From the IMG/VR virus record IMGVR_UViG_3300030098_004195, positions 1 to 43,694 of that record: a DNA stretch of 43,694 nucleotides; one strand, 5' to 3'. The stretch is from a virus. Below the pieces are notes generated by a model that made no database searches, was not told the origin of the DNA, and was given only the letters and a program-made list of their open reading frames with translations. The translations under genes and the position numbers were made by a program. Shown here in pieces: positions 9,491-16,121 of this stretch. The number at the start of each line of letters is the position of its first letter. Positions within the stretch are counted from its first letter, which is position 1.

Positions 9491-9904
9491 TTATAAAAGC
9501 TCTTCTTCGTCTATCATACGCTTAATACCCTTCCAGCCTTCAGTTGAAAACATTTTATCCTTTACGATACCAGCAGGACTTGTCCCTACTTTTTTAGCAT
9601 CAGCTATAATTTTGTCGATATTCTTTAATCCTCTACCAGGAGCTTGTGGTGGGCCTGTACGCCTAAGACCTCTTCTGCCCATTCTCATCAATTGGTCTCT
9701 ACCTATTCTTGCCGTATCCATCACATCTTCTGGTCTAATACCCATAGTAGTTCCTAAGTTATCGGCACCTCTTAACTGACTACGAAGACCCACATCCTTC
9801 ATTGTCTTGTTTACCACTCTCTGGCTAATTCCATACTTTGGCGCCATCTTTCTAGCTGCCGCATATCCAAACTTTTTTACCAATATTAAAAATAATCTAG
9901 CCAT
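9491..9904 (-). CDS. Basic hypothetical protein, paralogue of the next upstream gene (137 aa)
   Basis: A 137-aa, Arg/Lys-rich protein. The first 40 residues have a hydrophobic start and then a G-x6-MA-x3-G-(I/F)-x2-R/N pattern, which also occurs in the 98-aa protein encoded just upstream. The segment RMGRRGLRRTGPPQAPGRG is a likely nucleic-acid-binding or membrane-active stretch. It may be a minor virion or DNA-ejection protein, but no known family was recognised. The stop of the 98-aa gene overlaps its start. Confidence 0.6.
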   Translation of the reverse strand: MARLFLILVKKFGYAAARKMAPKYGISQRVVNKTMKDVGLRSQLRGADNLGTTMGIRPEDVMDTARIGRDQLMRMGRRGLRRTGPPQAPGRGLKNIDKIIADAKKVGTSPAGIVKDKMFSTEGWKGIKRMIDEEELL

Positions 9905-10200
9905 TAAAATTCACCCATTTTATTGTTGTACCAAGCTAACTCTTCACTTAACGCTCTGTTTCTTTCGGCTATTTCCATATCTAATTTCCTCTCAGCTTTT
10001 CTAGACTGGAAATCTCCCCTCTTTGGCCTCATCTTAAATTCTTTTAAACCAATCTTTTTCTGTTCAGCATTAATACTCTTAAATGCCTTCTTGATAGACC
10101 TATTATCAAAACCTAGTCTCTGAGCCATTCTAATACCTGTTTTTACGCCATGCCTCGCCAATAAACGACCAAGCACCATTACTATCGCACTACCTGCCAT
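9904..10200 (-). CDS. Basic hypothetical protein, paralogue of the next gene (98 aa)
   Basis: A 98-aa basic protein with an N-terminal hydrophobic stretch (MAGSAIVMVLGRLLA) and then GVKTGIRMAQRLGFDNRSIK, which matches the pattern of the 137-aa neighbour. The C-terminal half is Arg/Lys/Glu-rich helix. Good ribosome site (GGGAGAG) upstream. Function unknown; the twin arrangement at the head of the late block suggests a duplicated minor structural or membrane-acting protein. Confidence 0.6.
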   Translation of the reverse strand: MAGSAIVMVLGRLLARHGVKTGIRMAQRLGFDNRSIKKAFKSINAEQKKIGLKEFKMRPKRGDFQSRKAERKLDMEIAERNRALSEELAWYNNKMGEF

Positions 10201-10203
10201 ATT

Positions 10204-10275
10204 TTACTCTCCCTTTGAGTCCATTTTATTACCAATGCTGGTGGAATAAATAACTTTCTTCTTTTTCTTTGCCAT
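10204..10275 (-). CDS. Lysine-rich micropeptide (23 aa)
   Basis: ATG at 10275 with an AAAAGGAG site seven bases upstream; the product begins MAKKKKKVIYSTS and stops after 23 residues. It is followed 3 nt later by the next start. The strong ribosome site and tight packing support translation. The short Lys run resembles small DNA-binding or nuclear-localisation-like tags, but the role is unknown. Confidence 0.5.
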   Translation of the reverse strand: MAKKKKKVIYSTSIGNKMDSKGE

Positions 10276-10299
10276 TAAAGTACTCCTTTTAACTTCACT

Positions 10300-10407
10300 C
10301 TAATACTTCTTCTTTGGCTTGCTCTTCTTTACTTTTTTAGCCTTTGCCTTAGATTTTTTAGCTGGCCTACCTACCTTACTTCCGTATGTTCCTTTACCCT
10401 TTGGCAT
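10300..10407 (-). CDS. Lysine-rich micropeptide (35 aa), first late gene
   Basis: ATG at 10407 with a GTAGGAG site upstream. The 35-aa product starts MPKGKGTYGSKVGRPAKK and ends in a Lys-rich tail; about half its residues are Lys or Arg. The GRPAKK segment resembles an AT-hook core (GRP flanked by basic residues), so binding to AT-rich DNA is plausible. It is the first gene of the leftward late block, next to the divergent control region. Confidence 0.55.
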   Translation of the reverse strand: MPKGKGTYGSKVGRPAKKSKAKAKKVKKSKPKKKY

Positions 10408-11128
10408 AATAATCTCCTACATATTTGGTTGACCTCATAAATTAAGAAAAAAACAGACAACAATGCAAATACTATGTTCTCGCGCGCAATGGTACCTAAG
10501 TAAGTACTTAAACTCTGTCTTTATTCTTAAGTAAAGTAAGTACTGAATATCAGTAGCCAACTTAAGTGCTTATAGTACTACTTATAGTACTACTACGTAG
10601 TAAAATAAGACTATTTGAGAATTTTCCAACAAAAATTTTTGTCAGATGCAAAATAAATGCCTCTATTGCACGAATAATAGACGAGAGAGTTAGGTTGAAT
10701 TTCGAAAAAATATATGTAGAATGTATGCACCTGATATACCATTGACGCCTCGGGGTTGAATTTACGGGTGTGGGGGGTCAATCTGTGTTGAAAAACCTAT
10801 GTATATTGACCCCAGCTCCACCACCACTACTAAAACCAACTCATTTACTCTTGGCTACAAACATTGTGTGCCAATCTATGTGTTTGTGCTAGTTGTTTTC
10901 ATTCGTTGCTTTTATCCGTTACGCCTTATCTTTCTTTGATGTAAATACCTGTATTATCTATTTTACTACACATACACTACCTTTAGCTCTACTCCCCGAT
11001 GTGTAGTAAAGCTCTTATTTGGTACCATTTACACAAAGAAAGAACGGGTATTCACCACCCTCCTCCGTCAATCTTTTTCCTCTTCTATTTAGCGATTATT
11101 TAAATAAACAAAAAAAGGATAAAAGAAA
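10408..11128. promoter_or_regulatory. Divergent intergenic control region with repeats
   Basis: About 720 bp without a convincing gene, between the leftward late block and the rightward early block. It holds a tandem 12-bp repeat CTTATAGTACTA at 10569-10592 within an AGTACT-rich stretch starting near 10495; a direct repeat GGTTGAATTT at 10693 and 10754; a 9-bp inverted repeat GGGGTCAAT/ATTGACCCC (10774-10782 and 10805-10813); and a perfect 11-bp inverted repeat TTTACTACACA/TGTGTAGTAAA (10962-10972 and 11000-11010). By position it should contain early and late promoters and perhaps a replication origin; I could not pick promoter boxes with confidence. Confidence 0.6.
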
Positions 11129-11470
11129 ATGAAAACACTAATAGAAACAATTCAAAAATTAAATTTAACTAAGGATATTAAATCTTTGCTAAGAACGATT
11201 GTATCTGATTCTAATGTACGCCTACAAGCTACTGAATCAGAGAAATCTAAATCTGTTGGATTTAATATCTTTGGCATACAATGTTTCAATATAGCTCAAC
11301 TTAAGGCTGATGAAACATTTAAAGCATTAGAGGATGCTGTAGCATCTCAGTCGCATCTTAGAATGATGATAAACCATGATTCTGAACAACATGCCACACC
11401 TTTGGTATGGATAGGTCAGAACTCAGGTAACACTCAGTCTAAAGAAGAAAAGCAAGAGCTATTCTCTTAG
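11129..11470 (+). CDS. Early hypothetical protein (113 aa)
   Basis: First gene of the rightward early block, with an AAAAAGGA site upstream. The 113-aa product is mostly helical with a Ser/Asn/Gln-rich tail (QNSGNTQSKEEKQ). No family recognised. As the promoter-proximal early gene it may be a host take-over protein, but the sequence gives no direct clue. A hairpin terminator or attenuator follows at 11487-11510. Confidence 0.65.
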   Translation: MKTLIETIQKLNLTKDIKSLLRTIVSDSNVRLQATESEKSKSVGFNIFGIQCFNIAQLKADETFKALEDAVASQSHLRMMINHDSEQHATPLVWIGQNSGNTQSKEEKQELFS

Positions 11471-11486
11471 ATGCGACTTATTGTTG

Positions 11487-11510
11487 AGCCCTCTTTGAGG
11501 GCTTAATAAT
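11487..11510 (+). terminator. Hairpin terminator/attenuator after the first early gene
   Basis: AGCCCTC and GAGGGCT pair perfectly over a TTT loop and are followed by a short T/A-rich tail (TAATAAT). The T-run is weak, so partial termination is likely. It would make the first early gene the most strongly expressed. Confidence 0.55.
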
Positions 11511-11547
11511 AATTAATAATTAATCAAAAATAACTATGAGGTATAAA

Positions 11548-11685
11548 ATGGAATATAAAGTAATTAATTTATTAAACGGTATGATAACAGTAGTGGTGGC
11601 TAAAAATGTTTATAGTGCATTAAAGAAAGGACAGAAACATTTTAGTGAACCTAATAGAACCAGAGTACCTGTTCAGGTATTCTAG
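11548..11685 (+). CDS. Small hypothetical protein (45 aa)
   Basis: ATG at 11548 with GAGG upstream; 45 residues starting MEYKVINLLNGMITVVVAKN. Basic second half. It ends just before the AGGAGG site of the next gene. The pattern looks like a small strand-helix protein; function unknown. Confidence 0.5.
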   Translation: MEYKVINLLNGMITVVVAKNVYSALKKGQKHFSEPNRTRVPVQVF

Positions 11686-11694
11686 GAGGTTATT

Positions 11695-12015
11695 ATGAAA
11701 AATGATGCATTTTTTAACGGGATTGCAATAGTAGTCCCGTTATTAGTCGCAATTGGTATGTTTAAGCATGGTTTACCATATTTCTGGGCTCCATATCTAT
11801 TTTCATTATTATGTTTGTGTAGATACACAGATTATTTAGAGACTAATGAAAAAGATGAGTATTTAGAGTCTGTAAAATATGATAATGTATTAGATGATGA
11901 AGTGAAAGAAGTAGATGACCTTCTTTTAAATGAGCAGTTTCACTCTTATCATAAAGCAGATTGTAATGAGTGTGGTTATGTTATTTGTGTTTGTAAACCA
12001 GTTGTTAATCAATAA
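11695..12015 (+). CDS. Membrane protein with Cys-rich C-terminal motif (106 aa)
   Basis: A 106-aa protein with two likely membrane segments (about residues 8-25 and 28-43), an acidic middle, and a C-terminal CNECGYVICVCKP. The C-x2-C-x5-C-x-C-KP pattern recurs in a soluble 81-aa protein at 22913-23158, so this phage uses the motif twice, probably to bind zinc or iron. Strong AGGAGG site. The predicted role, a membrane-tethered metal-binding early protein, is inference. Confidence 0.6.
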   Translation: MKNDAFFNGIAIVVPLLVAIGMFKHGLPYFWAPYLFSLLCLCRYTDYLETNEKDEYLESVKYDNVLDDEVKEVDDLLLNEQFHSYHKADCNECGYVICVCKPVVNQ

Positions 12016-12021
12016 TTAATA

Positions 12022-12101
12022 AATAAGGCTGTGGATTTATTAGAGGATACTCGAAACCCGCTTGGGAAAGTACAGTATTAGTCTCGGTTCACAGCTTTAT
12101 T
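12022..12101 (+). ncRNA. Structured RNA leader candidate
   Basis: A 12-bp closing stem (AATAAGGCTGTG with CACAGCTTTATT, one G-U pair) encloses a second helix ATACT/AGTAT and a CCC-GCTT-GGG hairpin, with purine-rich internal loops. It lies directly upstream of the AAGGAG site of the next gene. It resembles a riboswitch or self-processing leader in form, but I cannot assign it to a known class. Confidence 0.55.
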
Positions 12102-12122
12102 GAAAATTAAGGAGTAATTAAA

Positions 12123-12545
12123 ATGAGTGCTAAAGAAAAGTTTAGTGGTATTTTAGCAGTAGTATTATTAGTAACAATAGCATATTTATCAATGACTACA
12201 AAGACAGAAATTGTTAAAGAGATAGTAATTGATACATATGAGGTAGTTGTTAATGATACAATAACAGTAGCGTATGTAGATACTGTATGGAAATATCATA
12301 CTTGGGAAGATGATATTATTAAAAATGATGATAATCTTATTGTAAGCATGAGTTTCTTGTTAAATATAGCAGATGATAATGAAGTTGCTAATCAAATTAG
12401 GAATAATTTACCATTTGGTGATGTATTTAACTATTGGAGAGAAGAATTAGGTGCTTGTGGAATGTTTCAATGGAAAGATGACCTATATTTAACTCTTTAT
12501 AAAGAAGAAAGTATAACTGATTGCGAAGTTTATGACCAGCAGTAA
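12123..12545 (+). CDS. N-terminally membrane-anchored hypothetical protein (140 aa)
   Basis: One membrane segment at about residues 8-25 (FSGILAVVLLVTIAYLS), then a soluble acidic domain rich in Asp/Glu/Trp. The gene has a strong AAGGAG site just after the 12022-12101 RNA candidate. Topology predicts an anchored outward- or periplasm-facing domain, which could act on the cell envelope or in superinfection exclusion, but there is no recognised family. Confidence 0.6.
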   Translation: MSAKEKFSGILAVVLLVTIAYLSMTTKTEIVKEIVIDTYEVVVNDTITVAYVDTVWKYHTWEDDIIKNDDNLIVSMSFLLNIADDNEVANQIRNNLPFGDVFNYWREELGACGMFQWKDDLYLTLYKEESITDCEVYDQQ

Positions 12546-12678
12546 GATTAGATACAAAAAGTTTTTGCCTAGATGGACGAGATTGCAGTTTATTGAGTGG
12601 GCAAAGAGGAGGTATCCTGAGACCTCGTTTAGTACATGGAGCAAAAAACGATTAATAGCTCTGTACTATAATACATAA
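12532..12678 (+). CDS. Small basic protein (48 aa)
   Basis: ATG at 12532 overlaps the preceding gene by 14 nt. The 48-aa product is strongly basic and aromatic, starting MTSSKIRYKKFLPRWTRLQF. It has a Trp/Arg/Lys pattern of small nucleic-acid-binding phage proteins. Its start has only a weak ribosome site, so coupling to the upstream gene is assumed. Function unknown. Confidence 0.45.
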   Translation: MTSSKIRYKKFLPRWTRLQFIEWAKRRYPETSFSTWSKKRLIALYYNT

Positions 12679-12709
12679 CTTCAGACGACCTATTAAGGTC
12701 ATATGCCAA

Positions 12710-12760
12710 AGGGCAGACGCTTATCCACAATACCTCATCTCATCCACTTGCGTTTGCCCT
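12710..12760 (+). promoter_or_regulatory. Long hairpin in the 12679-12994 non-coding stretch
   Basis: AGGGCAGACGC (12710-12720) pairs with GCGTTTGCCCT (12750-12760), 11 bp with one G-U pair, over a C-rich 29-nt loop. The stretch 12679-12994 holds no gene but three separate fold-back units. Confidence 0.45.
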
Positions 12761-12787
12761 AAATTTTATACTACATACCTCGTAGTT

Positions 12788-12863
12788 TGGGAGTAGTCCT
12801 AAAATATTGTTGGAATCTATTCATAAACTTTTAACAATTAACTAGGAGCTAAATCTACTCCCA
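12788..12863 (+). ncRNA. Structured RNA candidate with 9-bp closing stem
   Basis: TGGGAGTAG (12788-12796) pairs with CTACTCCCA (12855-12863), with TCCT/AGGA and TTGTT/AACAA helices inside. A palindromic ATGGGATTCCCAT followed by TATAA lies just after it and resembles the 3' end of the repeated 13397/24846 element. Class unknown. Confidence 0.45.
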
Positions 12864-12904
12864 TAAATTTCAAATGAGGTGATGGGATTCCCATTATAAA
12901 GATA

Positions 12905-12963
12905 TTGACAGGCGAGTAACCATACAGGCATTAATTCCCTGTATAAATTCTAACGAGGGTCAA
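12905..12963 (+). promoter_or_regulatory. Nested hairpin upstream of the small membrane peptide
   Basis: A perfect 7-bp stem ATACAGG/CCTGTAT (12922-12928 and 12938-12944) lies inside an outer TTGAC/GTCAA pair (12905-12909 and 12959-12963). It ends about 20 nt before the AAGGAG site of the next gene. It may be a translational control hairpin; no known class. Confidence 0.4.
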
Positions 12964-12994
12964 GCCACCTATACAATTAATCAAGGAGAAAACA

Positions 12995-13081
12995 ATGGCA
13001 GATACAATAACAGGAACTATTTATATGATAGTAATGCTAGCATTTATCTATCATGTATTCTCAGGTAATGTTAACAGATAA
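12995..13081 (+). CDS. Single-span membrane micropeptide (28 aa)
   Basis: ATG at 12995 behind a CAAGGAGAAAACA ribosome site. The product has one hydrophobic span (TIYMIVMLAFIYHVF) and a short polar end. It precedes the ubiquitin-like gene by 24 nt and may be co-transcribed with the cassette. Small size limits certainty; holin-like or inhibitory membrane peptides have this form. Confidence 0.5.
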   Translation: MADTITGTIYMIVMLAFIYHVFSGNVNR

Positions 13082-13105
13082 CGATAAAGTAAAGGAGTTG
13101 TGCAT

Positions 13106-13366
13106 ATGGCAACCAATACACCTACAGTAAGAAAACTAGAAATCCATGAGAATGGCGATTGGACTAGTAAAACAGTAACTTGTAATACAATAGGAGAATT
13201 AAGAGTAGAGCTTAATATTCCTGATGGCGTGCAAGTAAACATCAGTGATACTATTTATACTGATAACACAGCAGAAATGCCAGAAAATAAAACAGCAGAA
13301 GACGGTACTATTATACCATTATTTGTTGGCTGGCAAGCGAATAATAAGACAGGAGGCTCAAAGTAA
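13106..13366 (+). CDS. Ubiquitin-like (beta-grasp) protein with C-terminal Gly-Gly
   Basis: An 86-aa protein. I chose the ATG at 13106 because the AAAGGAG site lies 8 nt upstream; the GTG at 13100 is too close. The pattern fits a beta-grasp Ubl: strand (VRKLEIHE), strand (TSKTVTC), helix start (NTIGELRVEL), then the ThiS/ubiquitin-like ending TAEDGTIIPLF and a tail NNKTGGSK. The Gly-Gly two residues before the end is the usual site that E1 enzymes activate after a protease removes the extra residues, here Ser-Lys. The E2-like, JAB and E1 genes follow directly, which strongly supports a modifier role. A stand-alone search would be weak because Ubl sequences diverge fast. Confidence 0.65.
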   Translation: MATNTPTVRKLEIHENGDWTSKTVTCNTIGELRVELNIPDGVQVNISDTIYTDNTAEMPENKTAEDGTIIPLFVGWQANNKTGGSK

Positions 13367-13396
13367 TGCCTACTGTTTAAATAAGATAATATAATT

Positions 13397-13535
13397 AATG
13401 GGGACAACAACTGGTCCTCCTGTATGGTAAAGATGACATATTTCCAATTTGGCCAGTCATCTACAGGGAAAATAAGTCCAAGAGCATATAAATGCGTATC
13501 GTTCAGGCAAAGGAATATGTGAGTCCCCATTATAA
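13397..13535 (+). ncRNA. Repeated structured RNA element, copy A
   Basis: A 9-bp closing stem (AATGGGGAC with GTCCCCATT) encloses conserved ends and a variable centre. The first 22 nt (ending AACTGGTCCT) match copy B at 24846 except for one base, and the last 31 nt (starting AGGCAAAGGAATATG) are identical in both. The centre here folds into CCTGT/ACAGG, AGATGAC/GTCATCT and a GCAT-ATAA-ATGC hairpin, unlike copy B. The copy ends 17 nt before the start codon of the E2-like gene. Regulatory RNA or processing element; class unknown. Confidence 0.72.
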
Positions 13536-13552
13536 TTACGGAGAAAATAAAG

Positions 13553-15154
13553 ATGAACTTAAAGATAAATTTTGAAGAAGATAAGAATACAGATATATTA
13601 TTTTATCAAAAAACACCTTTTCGTGTATACGAAAATGGTGCGACTCTTGATAATTGGTTTGAACGTAAAGTTACAATAACTAGAGATTTTAGTGATATTG
13701 GAGAATTAATAAACTTAGAAGATTTTGCCTATTCAACATCAATGGAAGATATAGTTAAATTTAATCAAGAGTTAGATAGTGTAAATGAAGATTACGGAGG
13801 TATGTTAAGAAGCTATGATAGTAAATATGTGTTTGGTGTATCAAAGAAATATGCATGGAAACCAGGGATATATGATGCTATTAGGCATATAATTAATTAT
13901 TTAAATGAATCTAATAAAAGAGCTGCTAAAATTGAAACGTTATTTAAAAGGATAGAATACAATAGATATGCTTATGATAGATTTAAAACTCGTATGAATA
14001 ATTTATCTATACAAAGAGACAAAGCTAAAGCTGCTAGCGGTAGTCTTGTTGATAACATGGAAGACTTAATGGATATCCAAACTAATGTTATAAATAAAAT
14101 AAATGAATCTACATTACAAGCAAATTCAATGTCAGATAAGTTTAATATTTATAATTATGTTACGAATGTTCCAGAAGATTCTGAGCCCAGCTTTACTAAC
14201 ATGAAATTATGGACTATAGTAGTTGCAGAACCTAATGAAATGACTATTATTAATAATGATGGTGGAGAATTATCTAAAATTCAAACACCAAAATTATTAT
14301 TAGCATTTAATAGAAAGCTTTATAAGGTTCTTTCAGGACAATATGATTTCAAACCTCAATTTAAAGCTCATGCTATCCAAGGTATTCACCCATACATTAA
14401 CGACCCTTTTCTTTGGGACAGAGCCTCTGAAGACAGAGCCAGAATAAATCAGCTTCCATGGGGAACATTATGCTTATCATCATTTCAAGATGATATAACT
14501 AGACCTTTAGCAAGGAATGATTATAAATCTTTCTTAATGGGAGTAATGAATTGGAATAGTATCTATAATATTGCAGATACAAATCCATACAATAACCCTG
14601 AAAAGATATATTGGTATATGGGATTCCCTGAAAAAGATATAAATAAAGCGCGTAGGTTAAAAAGCTTTGTTGGATGGAATAATAAACGTTGCTGGTCTTT
14701 TAACTTAAACAATTATATCGATGCTGAATTAAATGAAACACAACAAAGTATAAATAGAAGCATGGATATAGCTAATAGTGCAGTATATTCTAAATATGTT
14801 GTAAAAGACTGTAATAAAAAACAATGCCCATTTAGAGAAGAATGTATTCATTTCATAAGAGCTAAGAATTTTAAAGATTCTAGTGTTGATTGGCTTGAAA
14901 TAATAGAATCTTTCTCTGGATATGTAAATGATGGTATTGTATATAACCAAAATACAATAACAGCTGCGTTTCAAAGAACAATCAGCAAGTTAATGCAAAT
15001 AAGTGTTATAGATAGATGGAACTATTTAGAACAAAACTTAAATGCATCAGAATACTGGGTTGTAGATAATACTATTGAAGATAAAATGAAAAGAAAGTTA
15101 ACTAATTGGCATAGAGCCATTAACAATGAAAGGAGACCTAATTACGATGGCTAA
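13553..15154 (+). CDS. Large E2-like (UBC-fold) protein of the Ubl cassette
   Basis: A 533-aa protein. Residues 216-360 match the bacterial/phage E2-like pattern: a strand region (LLLAFNRKLYK), then GIHPYIN at 278-283, GTLCLSS at 304-310 with Cys307 as candidate catalytic residue, then a helix and SIYNIADTNPYN, like the YNP-DA ending of prokaryotic E2 domains. Residues 105-205 are a coiled coil. Residues 420-431 have C-x4-C-x5-C, a possible metal site. Ordinary E2 enzymes are about 150 aa, so two thirds of this protein is extra. It would accept the Ubl from the E1 encoded two genes downstream. The next gene starts inside its stop region. Confidence 0.65.
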   Translation: MNLKINFEEDKNTDILFYQKTPFRVYENGATLDNWFERKVTITRDFSDIGELINLEDFAYSTSMEDIVKFNQELDSVNEDYGGMLRSYDSKYVFGVSKKYAWKPGIYDAIRHIINYLNESNKRAAKIETLFKRIEYNRYAYDRFKTRMNNLSIQRDKAKAASGSLVDNMEDLMDIQTNVINKINESTLQANSMSDKFNIYNYVTNVPEDSEPSFTNMKLWTIVVAEPNEMTIINNDGGELSKIQTPKLLLAFNRKLYKVLSGQYDFKPQFKAHAIQGIHPYINDPFLWDRASEDRARINQLPWGTLCLSSFQDDITRPLARNDYKSFLMGVMNWNSIYNIADTNPYNNPEKIYWYMGFPEKDINKARRLKSFVGWNNKRCWSFNLNNYIDAELNETQQSINRSMDIANSAVYSKYVVKDCNKKQCPFREECIHFIRAKNFKDSSVDWLEIIESFSGYVNDGIVYNQNTITAAFQRTISKLMQISVIDRWNYLEQNLNASEYWVVDNTIEDKMKRKLTNWHRAINNERRPNYDG

Positions 15155-16121
15155 AATTAATAAGGACTTTATAATAGAAGAAAAATGCTGGAATATTATG
15201 CAACAATTTGCTGGATTAGCATATGATAAAGATAAGAATGAAATATCTGGCTTGTTATGTGTAAAGAAATCTGAGCATCCTGTAACTAATAAACCAGTAT
15301 ATTTATTGTTTGACCCAGTAATTCTAGAACAAGAAAATACTGGTACTACAACAGAGCTAAATGGAGATGCCATCAGAGATTATACTATTAAAGCTGGTAT
15401 GAAACATGGCAAAGACATCAAATTCTGTTGGTGGCATTCTCATCATACAATGGGTGCATTTTGGAGTGGTACAGACCAAAATGAGATAGAAGCATGGAAG
15501 AATGATTCATGGTCCATAGCATTAGTAGTTAATTTAAAACAAGAATATAAATTAAATATTAGTGTTTGGGACCCAGTAGAATATTCTGAAGATGTTCCTT
15601 TAGAGGTTATTAGACCTGTACCTAAACCAACAGCTAAGCAGAAAAAGCAATATGAAGAACTTTGTTCTACTGCTAATCCAATAGGTAATCATACTACTTA
15701 TACTATAGGCAAAGGATGGACTTCTAACTCTAAAGTAAGTAATAAAAACCAAACATCCTTTCTTCAAAATAAAGTAGAAACCGTATTAAATTGGAAAAAC
15801 TCTCAAAATATAATTGCCCTTGCTGAATTAATTGAAAACTTAGATAATGATATTGATGAATTAATTAGCTCAGCTATAGCAGGTGAAACAAGTTATGAAC
15901 TATATGCTAAAGAAGTTGAAAACATGAACAAAATGCTTTTAACTAGAAATGCTAAGATTAAAGTAATAACAATTGCTAAGGGTAAATTATTAGAAAAGGG
16001 AGCTTGTATGCAACCTTGGGAGCATATTAAATATGAAAACAATGAAATAGAAAAAGCCTATGATAATGCTAGGGTTCAGCAATATAATTTAGGCTATAAC
16101 ATAGGAGGATATTTATGTTAA
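15147..16121 (+). CDS. JAB/JAMM metalloprotease (deubiquitinase-like)
   Basis: A 324-aa protein. The start at 15147 is chosen because it overlaps the preceding stop (ATGGCTAA) and follows AAAGGAG; the earlier ATG at 15126 lies inside that ribosome site. The JAMM zinc site is complete: Glu32 (NEISGLL), then HSH at 97-99 followed by exactly seven residues and SGTD at 107-110, the EXnHSHX7SXXD signature. Family members cut at the C-terminal Gly-Gly of a Ubl, either to expose it or to remove it from a target. Residues 160-324 are helical and unassigned. The start of the E1 gene overlaps its stop by 7 nt. Confidence 0.88.
   Translation: MAKINKDFIIEEKCWNIMQQFAGLAYDKDKNEISGLLCVKKSEHPVTNKPVYLLFDPVILEQENTGTTTELNGDAIRDYTIKAGMKHGKDIKFCWWHSHHTMGAFWSGTDQNEIEAWKNDSWSIALVVNLKQEYKLNISVWDPVEYSEDVPLEVIRPVPKPTAKQKKQYEELCSTANPIGNHTTYTIGKGWTSNSKVSNKNQTSFLQNKVETVLNWKNSQNIIALAELIENLDNDIDELISSAIAGETSYELYAKEVENMNKMLLTRNAKIKVITIAKGKLLEKGACMQPWEHIKYENNEIEKAYDNARVQQYNLGYNIGGYLC

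Noticed and set aside
12905-12935. TTGACA at 12905 as a promoter -35 box
   Set aside because: No acceptable -10 box at 16-18 bp, and the sequence is part of a paired hairpin.
13100-13105. GTG start two codons upstream for the Ubl gene
   Set aside because: The AGGAG site is only two bases before this GTG; the ATG at 13106 has the proper spacing.
13397-13535. HDV-like ribozyme reading of the repeated RNA element
   Set aside because: CTGGTCC and GGCAA occur, but the nested double-pseudoknot of HDV-type ribozymes could not be drawn.
15126-15146. Earlier ATG for the JAB gene
   Set aside because: It lies on the AAAGGAG ribosome site that serves the ATG at 15147, and adds a non-family N-terminus.
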